A stretch of DNA of 61,577 nucleotides from Comamonadaceae bacterium CG_4_9_14_3_um_filter_60_33 (GTDB lineage Bacteria; Pseudomonadota; Gammaproteobacteria; Burkholderiales; Burkholderiaceae_C), in assembly GCA_002789915.1 (NCBI GenBank), contig PFUD01000159.1, positions 789 to 62,365 of the forward strand. Direction: 5' to 3'. Within the stretch, counting starts at the first letter, position 1. Each line of letters starts with the position of its first letter. Made by a program: the position numbers and the translations under genes. A model generated the notes under the pieces. That model ran no database searches. It was not told where the DNA came from and saw nothing but the letters and a program-made list of their open reading frames with translations. This document shows positions 55,160-61,577 of the stretch, in pieces.

Positions 55160-56233
55160 TCAGGAAGCCAGCCGTAAGCCGCTTTGCGCGTCAAACCAGT
55201 TGTTGTGGTTGGCACTCACCGTCATGCCCACGGTGTCGCCAATTTTGACTTGCGTGCTCGGCGGCGTGCGCACCGTGATCGGGCCAACATCTGTTTTCAC
55301 CACCACATAGGTGTCGGCGCCAGTGGGCTCCACCAGGGTGACCTGGCCGCGCCAGGTGGCGTCGTCTTTCAGGTGGATGTGTTCCGGGCGCTGTCCCAGC
55401 GCCACCTTGCCGCTGGCCGGGCAGGGCAGTGCCAGATGGCCGCCGGCAAAGGTAAATACAGCGTTGTCGCCAGCGCCGCTGGCCTCGCCCGAGATGAAGT
55501 TCATGGTCGGTGAGCCGATGAAACCCGCTACATAGGTGTTGGCCGGGCGGCGGTAGATGTCGTCGGGCGTGCCGATTTGCTGCAGGATGCCGTCCTTCAT
55601 CACCGCAATGCGGCTGCCCAGCGTCATGGCCTCGATCTGGTCGTGCGTCACGTACACCGTGGTGATGCCTGACACAAGGTGCAGGCGTTTGATTTCAGCG
55701 CGCATCTCCACGCGCAGCTTGGCGTCCAGGTTGCTCAAGGGTTCGTCGAACAAAAACAGTTGCGGGTCACGCGCCAGGGCGCGGCCCATGGCCACGCGCT
55801 GACGCTGGCCACCCGAGAGCTGCGCCGGGCGGCGCTCCAGCAGGTGCTCGATTTGCAACATCTCAGCCACTTCCTGGATGCGTTTTTTGCGCACGTCCGG
55901 GGGCACCTTGCGCATCTCCAGCGCAAAGCCGATGTTGTCGGCCACGCTCATGGTGGGGTACAGCGCGTAGCTTTGGAACACCATGGCAATATCGCGCTGC
56001 GCTGGCGCTATGCCAATGACGTTTTTGCCAGCTATTCTGAGCTCGCCCTCGGTTGGGTCTTCCAGTCCGGCAATGATGTTGAGCAGCGTGGACTTACCGC
56101 AACCCGAGGGTCCGACCAGAATCAAAAACTCGCCTGGTGCGACGTCAATATCAATTTTTTTCAGGATTTCGACGGCTTTGTCGCCCTTGCCAAAAACCTT
56201 GCGAATACCTGCAATGTGAAGTGATGCTGCCAT
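55160..56233 (-). CDS. Sugar ABC transporter ATP-binding protein (MalK/UgpC/GtsD type)
   Basis: The 357-residue ATPase has Walker A GPSGCGKST, signature LSGGQRQRVAMGRAL, Walker B LFLFDEPLSNLD and a C-terminal TOBE region (VALGQRPEHIHL). Such MalK-type ATPases can serve one or several sugar transporters. It is the last gene of the Gts-like operon, 16 bp after the inner permease gene. Confidence 0.92.
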   Translation of the reverse strand: MAASLHIAGIRKVFGKGDKAVEILKKIDIDVAPGEFLILVGPSGCGKSTLLNIIAGLEDPTEGELRIAGKNVIGIAPAQRDIAMVFQSYALYPTMSVADNIGFALEMRKVPPDVRKKRIQEVAEMLQIEHLLERRPAQLSGGQRQRVAMGRALARDPQLFLFDEPLSNLDAKLRVEMRAEIKRLHLVSGITTVYVTHDQIEAMTLGSRIAVMKDGILQQIGTPDDIYRRPANTYVAGFIGSPTMNFISGEASGAGDNAVFTFAGGHLALPCPASGKVALGQRPEHIHLKDDATWRGQVTLVEPTGADTYVVVKTDVGPITVRTPPSTQVKIGDTVGMTVSANHNNWFDAQSGLRLAS

Positions 56234-56249
56234 GATGGTGTGTCCCTTG

Positions 56250-57104
56250 TTAACCTTTGACCGCGCCGGCAGTCAGACCTTTGACGAAATATTGACCAGC
56301 CAGCACATACACCAGCATGGTCGGCAGGCCGGCAATGATGGCCGCTGCCATGTCGACGTTGTAATTTTTCACGCTACTGGTGGTGTTGGCCATGTTGTTC
56401 AGGCCCACCGTGATGGGCTTGCTGTCGGCGCCGCTGAAGGCCACACCAAACAAAAAGTCGTTCCAGATGTTGGTGAACTGCCAGATCAAAGTGACCATCA
56501 GAATGGGCGTGCTCATGGGGATCACGATGCGGTAGAAAATGCGCCAGAAACCGGCGCCGTCCATGCGCGCAGCTTGAACGAGTTCACGCGGAATGGCGGT
56601 GTAGTAGTTTCTGAAAAACAGCGTGGTGCCAGCCATGCCTGCCAGACAGTGCACCAGCACCAAGCCGGTGATGGAGCTGCTCAGGCCCAAAAACCCCAGC
56701 ACTTGGCTCATCGGCAGCAACACCACTTGGTACGGCATGAAGACGCCAAACAGGATGAAGCCGAACAGCAAGTCTGAGCCCTTGAACTTCCACATGCTCA
56801 GCACGTAACCGTTCAAGGCGCCCCAGACGGTCGAGATCAGCACCGCTGGCACCGCCATCAGCACCGAGTTCCAGAAGTAGGGTTTCAGGCCACGGCAATC
56901 GACCCCGGTGCAGGCGGTGGACCAGGCCAGCGTCCACGCCTCAAAATTGAGCGAGGTCGGCAGGCTCAGTAGATTACCGGAGCGAACTTGCGCAGCATCC
57001 TTGAAACTGGTGGCCAGCATCACATAGAGCGGGGCCAGAAAGAAAAAGGCGGCGATGCCTAGCACGGCGTAGACCGCGAGACGGGAAAGGTTCTTTGCGT
57101 TCAT
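56250..57104 (-). CDS. Sugar ABC transporter permease (GtsC-like)
   Basis: A 284-residue permease of the MalG type, with about six hydrophobic segments and the EAA-like loop ELVQAARMDGAGFWRIFYRI followed by PILMVTLIWQFTNIWNDFLF. The segment CTGVDCRGLKPYFWNSVLM is unusual for MalG proteins but characteristic of glucose-type GtsC. It starts 5 bp downstream of the other permease gene. Confidence 0.9.
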   Translation of the reverse strand: MNAKNLSRLAVYAVLGIAAFFFLAPLYVMLATSFKDAAQVRSGNLLSLPTSLNFEAWTLAWSTACTGVDCRGLKPYFWNSVLMAVPAVLISTVWGALNGYVLSMWKFKGSDLLFGFILFGVFMPYQVVLLPMSQVLGFLGLSSSITGLVLVHCLAGMAGTTLFFRNYYTAIPRELVQAARMDGAGFWRIFYRIVIPMSTPILMVTLIWQFTNIWNDFLFGVAFSGADSKPITVGLNNMANTTSSVKNYNVDMAAAIIAGLPTMLVYVLAGQYFVKGLTAGAVKG

Positions 57105-57109
57105 GGTGC

Positions 57110-57988
57110 TTACCTTTCGTGCGGTTTGGAACGGAGTTCGCTGTAAAGATACGGCACCACAATGGCGGCCACCATCGCCAGCATCATGGTCGCGCTGGCC
57201 GCGCCCAGGCCAATCTGGCCACGGGTAAAGCTCATGGTGAACATGAAGGTGGCGGGCACGTCCGAGGCGTAACCCGGCCCACCCGCAGTGAGCGCCATCA
57301 CCAGGTCAAAGGCCTTGATGGAGAGGTGCGAAAGCACCAGGATGGTCGAGAACACCACCGGCCGCAGCACCGGCAAAATGATGCGCCAGTAAATGCGTGG
57401 CAGGCTGGCGCCGTCAATCTGCGCGGCCTTGATGATGCTGTCGTCGATGCCGCGCAGGCCAGCCAGAAACAGCGCCATGGCAAAGCCGGCTGACTGCCAG
57501 ACGCCGGCAATCACCACGCAGTAAATGGCGGTGTCAGACTGCACCAGCCAGTCAAAGGTGAAGCTGCTCCAGCCCAGGTCTTGCATGAGTTTTTCCAGGC
57601 CCAGGCTGGGGTTCAAAATCCATTTCCAGGCGGTGCCGGTGACGATGAACGACAGCGCCATCGGGTACAAATAAATGGTACGAATCACGCCTTCAAAGCG
57701 GATTTTTTGGTCCAGAAAAATGGCCAGCAGCATGCCCAGCAGCATGGAGCCACCAACATACAACACGCTGAAAATACCCAAGTTTTTCAGTGCCACGTAC
57801 CAGCGGTCCATTTCCCACAAGCGGGCATATTGCGCCAGACCTACAAATTCGTCGTAGTTGGGCAACATGCGTGAGTTGGTCATGGACAAGACGCCGTTCC
57901 AGATCATGAAGCCGTAGATAAAGGCGAAGCCGAGCACAAAGGCTGGGGAGATCACCAGTTTGGGCAAGATGTTTTCAAATGATTTCAT
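57110..57988 (-). CDS. Sugar ABC transporter permease (GtsB-like)
   Basis: A 292-residue MalF-like permease with six hydrophobic segments and the coupling loop DDSIIKAAQIDGASLPRIYW. N-terminal LVISPAFVLGFAFIYGFMIW and the motif TGTAWKWILNPSLGLEKLM resemble GtsB of pseudomonads. It is the first permease gene downstream of the substrate-binding protein, separated by a 388-bp structured gap. Confidence 0.9.
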   Translation of the reverse strand: MKSFENILPKLVISPAFVLGFAFIYGFMIWNGVLSMTNSRMLPNYDEFVGLAQYARLWEMDRWYVALKNLGIFSVLYVGGSMLLGMLLAIFLDQKIRFEGVIRTIYLYPMALSFIVTGTAWKWILNPSLGLEKLMQDLGWSSFTFDWLVQSDTAIYCVVIAGVWQSAGFAMALFLAGLRGIDDSIIKAAQIDGASLPRIYWRIILPVLRPVVFSTILVLSHLSIKAFDLVMALTAGGPGYASDVPATFMFTMSFTRGQIGLGAASATMMLAMVAAIVVPYLYSELRSKPHER

Positions 57989-58376
57989 GAGCGTTTCACC
58001 TTACGGTTGGAAGTTGGCTTGGGCTGTTTTGGGAGCACCTACGCTGTGACGGGATCAGACGGGCCGGGTATTTCACTTCGTTCGTGTCCCCCGACCGAAA
58101 GCCTGTTGCTTTCGGTCTCCTCCTTGACCTCACTACGCGAAACACCCGACCCGTCTGATCCTGGGCGGGGCTTTGCTTTGCTTGTCAGAACTTCCAAGTC
58201 CTAGGCAGGGTGGCACGGTTTCAGTCTTCTTGCCAGCATATTCACCATTCAGCAGTAGGGTTGGGGTGCATACCAGAGCGAAGTCAAAGAGGAGCCCGCA
58301 GGGCGGGGGACATGAGCGGCGGAATGTACCCCAGCCCTGCTGCGCGTACCGTTAACAATCCCCAGCGAGCACAGCT
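57989..58376. other. 388-bp intergenic region with two large stem-loops
   Basis: No gene is supported here. Arms 58052-58076 and 58137-58161 (starting GGATCAGACGGGCCGGGT) match at 22 of 25 bases as an inverted repeat and enclose a perfect 10-bp hairpin, GACCGAAAGC at 58093-58102 with 58108-58117. A second inverted repeat, 58252-58270 with 58325-58343 (16 of 19, all three differences G-T compatible), follows. Located between the binding-protein and permease genes, they may set relative mRNA levels. They may also be dispersed repeats. Confidence 0.75.
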
Positions 58377-59687
58377 TTACCGGGTAGCCGCCGCCTTGGC
58401 GATGCTCAATACGCCATCAGCCACGCTCATCTTGTCGTTGTTCCAGAACTGGCTCACCGCATCTTTCATAGCACCCGAGACAGCAGGCGGCACCGCCATT
58501 TCGTGAGCGATGGAAGGCACCAGGCCGCCCGTGCTGGCCGTCGCCACAAAGTCTTCGCTAGACAGTTTGGCGCAGTCGTCAAACTTGGTCATGTCCATGT
58601 TCAGGCGCACAGGGATCGAACCCTTGTTCAGGTTGAAAACTTCCTGAAATTCCGTGCCCATGATGGCAGCAGCCAGGTCGCCCTGCGCTTTTTGGGCGGT
58701 GGCGTCTTTCAGCTTGAACATGGCAAACGAATCGACGTTGAAGGTGAAGGCGTTGGCGGTGCCAGGGGCAGCAGCGCAGATGTAGTCTTTGCCCGGCGCT
58801 TTGCCTGCGGCGGTGAACTCGCCCTTGGCCCAGTCACCCATGAACTGAAAAGCGGCCTTTTCCTGGATCACCATGGCCGTGGCCAGGTTCCAGTCGCGCC
58901 CGGGCGCGGCCGCGTCGGTGTAAGACTTGACCTTGCGGAAGGTCTCCAGCGCCTTGGTCATGGTGGCGCTGGTCAAGGCTTTTTGGTCCAGTTTGATAAA
59001 GGCTTCTTTATAGAAATCAGTACCGCCAACACCCAGTGCCACAGATTCAAAGGTGGTGAAGTCTTGCCAGTTCTGGCCACCATGGGCCACCGGGATCAAG
59101 CCGGCTTTTTTGACTTTTTCGGCGGCAGCAAAAAATTCGTCCCAGGTTTTTGGGGCGCTTGCCACGCCGGCTTTCTTAAGTACGGCGGCGTTGGCCCACA
59201 TCCAGTTGACGCGGTGCACGTTCACCGGGACAGCGACATAGTTGCCGTTGTACTTCATCACATCAGCCACCACGGCAGGCAACAAGGTGTCCCAGCTTTC
59301 TGCTTTCGCGGTCTCGTCCAGATTGGCCAAGACGCCTTCAGCGGCCCACTCCTGAATGGCAGGGCCCTTGATCTGGGCGGCAGCGGGCGGGTTGCCTGCC
59401 ACCACACGGCTCTTGAGCACGGTCATGGCGTTGTCGCCACCGCCGCCGGCCACGGCAAAGTCTTTCCAGGCATGGCCCTTTTCCTGCATGATGCGCTTGA
59501 GTTCGGCCACTGATTTGGCCTCGCCGCCCGCCGTCCACCAGTGCAAAACCTCTACGGTGCTTTCAGCCGGAACTGCAACGGGCGAGGTTGCGGGCGCTGG
59601 TGCTGGAGCGGCTTCCTCTTTTTTGCCGCACGCAACAATCATTGAAGCCGCAGCCACCGCAATGGCCAACTTTGAAAGTGTGAACAT
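58377..59687 (-). CDS. Glucose/mannose-type ABC transporter substrate-binding protein (GtsA-like)
   Basis: The start at 59687, preceded by AGGAGATGAC, gives 436 residues with a lipoprotein-like signal (IVAC, Cys20) and a Pro/Ala-rich linker. The mature part, VEVLHWWTAGGEAKSVAELK, DFAVAGGGGDNAMTVLKSR and YVAVPVNVHRVNW, closely follows GtsA, the glucose-binding protein of Pseudomonas, so glucose or mannose is the likely ligand. Palindromes at 59713-59757 lie just upstream. Confidence 0.9.
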   Translation of the reverse strand: MFTLSKLAIAVAAASMIVACGKKEEAAPAPAPATSPVAVPAESTVEVLHWWTAGGEAKSVAELKRIMQEKGHAWKDFAVAGGGGDNAMTVLKSRVVAGNPPAAAQIKGPAIQEWAAEGVLANLDETAKAESWDTLLPAVVADVMKYNGNYVAVPVNVHRVNWMWANAAVLKKAGVASAPKTWDEFFAAAEKVKKAGLIPVAHGGQNWQDFTTFESVALGVGGTDFYKEAFIKLDQKALTSATMTKALETFRKVKSYTDAAAPGRDWNLATAMVIQEKAAFQFMGDWAKGEFTAAGKAPGKDYICAAAPGTANAFTFNVDSFAMFKLKDATAQKAQGDLAAAIMGTEFQEVFNLNKGSIPVRLNMDMTKFDDCAKLSSEDFVATASTGGLVPSIAHEMAVPPAVSGAMKDAVSQFWNNDKMSVADGVLSIAKAAATR

Positions 59688-59712
59688 GTCATCTCCTGGA
59701 ATATCGGGTTGC

Positions 59713-59757
59713 TTCGTGCAGACACCATGTTGCACGAATTAATTAATTGTTAATTAA
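59713..59757. promoter_or_regulatory. Adjacent palindromes upstream of the sugar-binding protein gene
   Basis: TTCGTGCA, ten bases, TGCACGAA (59713-59738) is a perfect 8-bp inverted repeat 26 bp upstream of the start codon. It abuts TTAATTAATTGTTAATTAA (59739-59757), a second palindrome. Either could be an operator for a sugar-responsive repressor, or the first could fold in the leader mRNA. The rest of the 59688-59869 gap shows nothing further. Confidence 0.6.
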
Positions 59758-59869
59758 TATTCAACATCTTGCAAGTCAGTGTTTACCCTTGGTCTGACAC
59801 CGTTGATTGAGCAGGCTTGCCAACTCTCTGTAGCCCCGATAAAGAGTAGCGCAATTCAGGTCTCCCGGT

Positions 59870-60862
59870 TTACACCACCAGTGCCAGCGCCCCAAAATCA
59901 CCCACCCGCTCGCCCAGACCGGCGCTGACCAGCTCGCAGCCATCGGTGAGCGGTGGCAACTTACCCTTCACCACGGCGCGCAGGCGCGGCAACAGGTAGT
60001 CGCGGTGATACCAATAAACACTGCCGCCTATGCTGATGCGCTGTAGGTCGAGCGTAACGGTCAGGTTGTACAGCATGCGCCCCATCACCAGGCACAGGTC
60101 GTCAATCAGGCCGATGGCCTTGGCGTCACCCGCGTAGGCCGCTTTGAAAAGCGCGGCAGCGTCGGGGTAACCCAGCGGCTGAAAGCGCCGCGCAATGGCG
60201 TTGCCGGCCACCAATGCCTCGACATCGCCCACGTTGCCGCAGCCGCACAAGGCATCCGAGTTGTCGCTGACAAACAGGTGACCCGCATGGCCCGCGTTGC
60301 CGTTCTTGCCGCGCAGCACATGGCCATCCACACACAGGCCGGTGCCAATGCCGGTGCTCCAGGTGACGTAGGCGCAGTGGGCCATCGGTACGCCGTCAAT
60401 TTGCAGCGCGCCCCAGCGGCGCTCGGCTTCCAGCGCGCCAATGCCGTCGTTTTCGACCCGCACCTGGGCAAACGCGGCGCGCAAGGGCGCCTCCAGCAAC
60501 GCGGTTTGCCAGTCGTTGGGCAGGCCGCGCGCCTTGCCCGCCAGGCCGCCGCAGATGTTGGGCGCGGCCAGTTCAACCAGGCCCTGTTTGAGCACGAAAG
60601 GCCCGCACGACGACACGCCCACGCGTTTAATGGCGGAGGCTTGAACCCCAGCCAGCGCGCAGCTTTGGCCAATCAGCCGGATGATCTGCTGCGCCAGCGC
60701 ATCGTTCTGGCCACGGGTGGCGGTGGGCTCGGTGAGCTTACCGCGGCTGCCCTGCGCATCGACGATGTTGACGGCCACCTTGGTGCCGCCAATATCGACG
60801 CAGGCGACCGGGGCGCTGCCCTCAGGCAGGCGAAAGCCATCGGTTAAAACGTAGGTTGTCAT
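59870..60862 (-). CDS. ROK family sugar kinase
   Basis: The start at 60862 gives 330 residues beginning MTTYVLTDGFRLPEG; an upstream frame reaches 60901. It has the ATP motif VACVDIGGTKVAVNIVD, the ExGH-like GHAGHLFVSD region and a cysteine-rich segment CGCGNVGDVEAL. The ROK zinc site normally has three cysteines here; the third is Asp213, so zinc binding may be altered or lost. With the Gts-like transporter it is probably a glucokinase, mannokinase or fructokinase. Confidence 0.85.
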   Translation of the reverse strand: MTTYVLTDGFRLPEGSAPVACVDIGGTKVAVNIVDAQGSRGKLTEPTATRGQNDALAQQIIRLIGQSCALAGVQASAIKRVGVSSCGPFVLKQGLVELAAPNICGGLAGKARGLPNDWQTALLEAPLRAAFAQVRVENDGIGALEAERRWGALQIDGVPMAHCAYVTWSTGIGTGLCVDGHVLRGKNGNAGHAGHLFVSDNSDALCGCGNVGDVEALVAGNAIARRFQPLGYPDAAALFKAAYAGDAKAIGLIDDLCLVMGRMLYNLTVTLDLQRISIGGSVYWYHRDYLLPRLRAVVKGKLPPLTDGCELVSAGLGERVGDFGALALVV

Positions 60863-60900
60863 TGGGTGTGTTTCCATTAAATGCATCGGTTTGGCCGGCA

Positions 60901-61278
60901 TCAGGCGCGGCCGTAATCATCGCCCAGGCGCACGATGTCGTCCTCACCCAAGTAGGCGCCGAACTGTACTTCAATTACTTCCAGGGGGGCCGCAGTGGCA
61001 TTGCTCAGCCGGTGAGTCGCGCCCAGCGCAATGTCGCAATGCTGACCCACCGTGAGTTCAAGCGTGTCCTCGTCCAGCGTGACACGGGCCGTGCCCTGCA
61101 GCACCACCCAGTGCTCGGCGCGCTGGCTGTGTTTTTGCAGGCTGATGCGCTGCCCCGGCAGCACGCTGATGCGCTTGATCTTGTGGTTGGGTGCCTCAGA
61201 CAGGGTTTCATACCAGCCCCAAGGACGGGTAACGCGCTCGATGCGCGCGACAGTTTGACGGGCGGTGTACATCAACAT
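60901..61278 (-). CDS. Phosphomannose isomerase-like cupin protein
   Basis: A 125-residue single-cupin protein resembling the C-terminal cupin of bifunctional ManC/AlgA: TRPWGWYETLSEAPNHKIKR, LPGQRISLQKHSQRAEHWVV and HCDIALGATHRLSN contain the metal-binding His and Glu pattern. The nucleotidyltransferase half of ManC is absent. It is probably a mannose-6-phosphate isomerase-like enzyme or sensor. The start may be 61278 or the ATG at 61272. It heads the minus-strand sugar cluster. Confidence 0.85.
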   Translation of the reverse strand: MLMYTARQTVARIERVTRPWGWYETLSEAPNHKIKRISVLPGQRISLQKHSQRAEHWVVLQGTARVTLDEDTLELTVGQHCDIALGATHRLSNATAAPLEVIEVQFGAYLGEDDIVRLGDDYGRA

Positions 61279-61577
61279 GAACGAGAGTTTTCAGGCCGTC
61301 ATGCTAAACCGTTGGGGGCAAAGCAGGTTACCAAAGCAGTACGCAAAGGCTTGTACAAAAAACCGTCGAGCCGCATGCGACGAAAAGCCGACGCGGTTTG
61401 ATTCATGAAACAAGCACCTTTGGCATTGTCACGACAGGTTTGACCAACAAAATCGATGACTGCTTCAGAGTTAAATTTACTTCGCCAGTGCAGCGGGAGC
61501 GGGTCTTCAAAAGTTCAAATTGCCCGCCGGATACCCGACGCTGATATCTGAATGCCTTCCGAAAATTATTCGGACTC
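61279..61577. other. Right-edge region without a supported gene
   Basis: No recognisable gene is seen. Two minus-strand frames are open to the window edge: one ends with a stop at about 61403, the other ends GYPAGNLNF before a stop at about 61512. Neither is recognised. The region nearest 61278 should hold the promoter of the sugar cluster, but no convincing -35/-10 pair was found. Confidence 0.4.

Overview
The window looks like a chromosomal segment of a Burkholderiales betaproteobacterium, most likely Comamonadaceae close to Rhodoferax or Polaromonas. The evidence is high GC coding DNA, the order mlaFEDACB - ABC-2 exporter - bolA - murA - hisG, a short-form HisG, DUF1415, DUF3567 and DUF3108 proteins, a phasin plus a PhaM-like protein (PHB storage), and a D-lactate dehydrogenase/lactate permease locus. 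The taxonomic call is inference from protein families; no rRNA or tRNA gene was seen.

Layout. 0-2.5 kb: end of a dGTPase-like gene, DUF1415, a SAM methyltransferase, then an 851-bp REP-associated tyrosine transposase (RAYT) element bounded by perfect 27-bp inverted repeats. 2.5-8.9 kb: gltBD glutamate synthase. 8.9-14.8 kb: mla phospholipid transport operon, an ABC-2 exporter and bolA. 14.8-18.7 kb: murA, hisG, a PIN toxin-antitoxin pair, hisD. 18.8-21.6 kb: YjdM/PhnA-like protein, creatininase family, DMT transporter and a phasin whose promoter is bracketed by two identical 15-bp sites. 21.7-28.5 kb: a 5TM-PAS-GGDEF-EAL protein and several small metabolic, transport and conserved genes on the minus strand. 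28.5-34.1 kb: lactate permease, D-lactate dehydrogenase and a divergent LldR-type regulator with two matching operators. 34.2-37.8 kb: copper acquisition genes (DUF2946, PCuAC chaperone, OprC-like TonB receptor). 37.9-41.9 kb: AbrB/PIN module, PhaM, FIST protein, J-domain protein. 42-46.3 kb: tgt, a second AbrB/PIN module, cytochrome c, queA and the folate cyclo-ligase. 46.3-50.4 kb: soluble lytic transglycosylase, GST, a palindromic repeat cluster, cca. 50.5-55.1 kb: two-component system and a PAS-GGDEF-EAL protein. 55.2-61.3 kb: a Gts-like glucose/mannose ABC transporter with a ROK kinase and a cupin, all on the minus strand.

The strongest unusual signal is the RAYT element together with a related 77-bp REP-like insert that is translated in frame inside queA. 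Three PIN-toxin modules lie within 27 kb, one between hisG and hisD and one between queA and tgt; each has its own palindrome just upstream of its first gene. Further candidate regulatory structures are the paired phasin operators, the paired LldR operators, large stem-loops in the sugar operon, and adjacent palindromes upstream of the sugar-binding protein gene.
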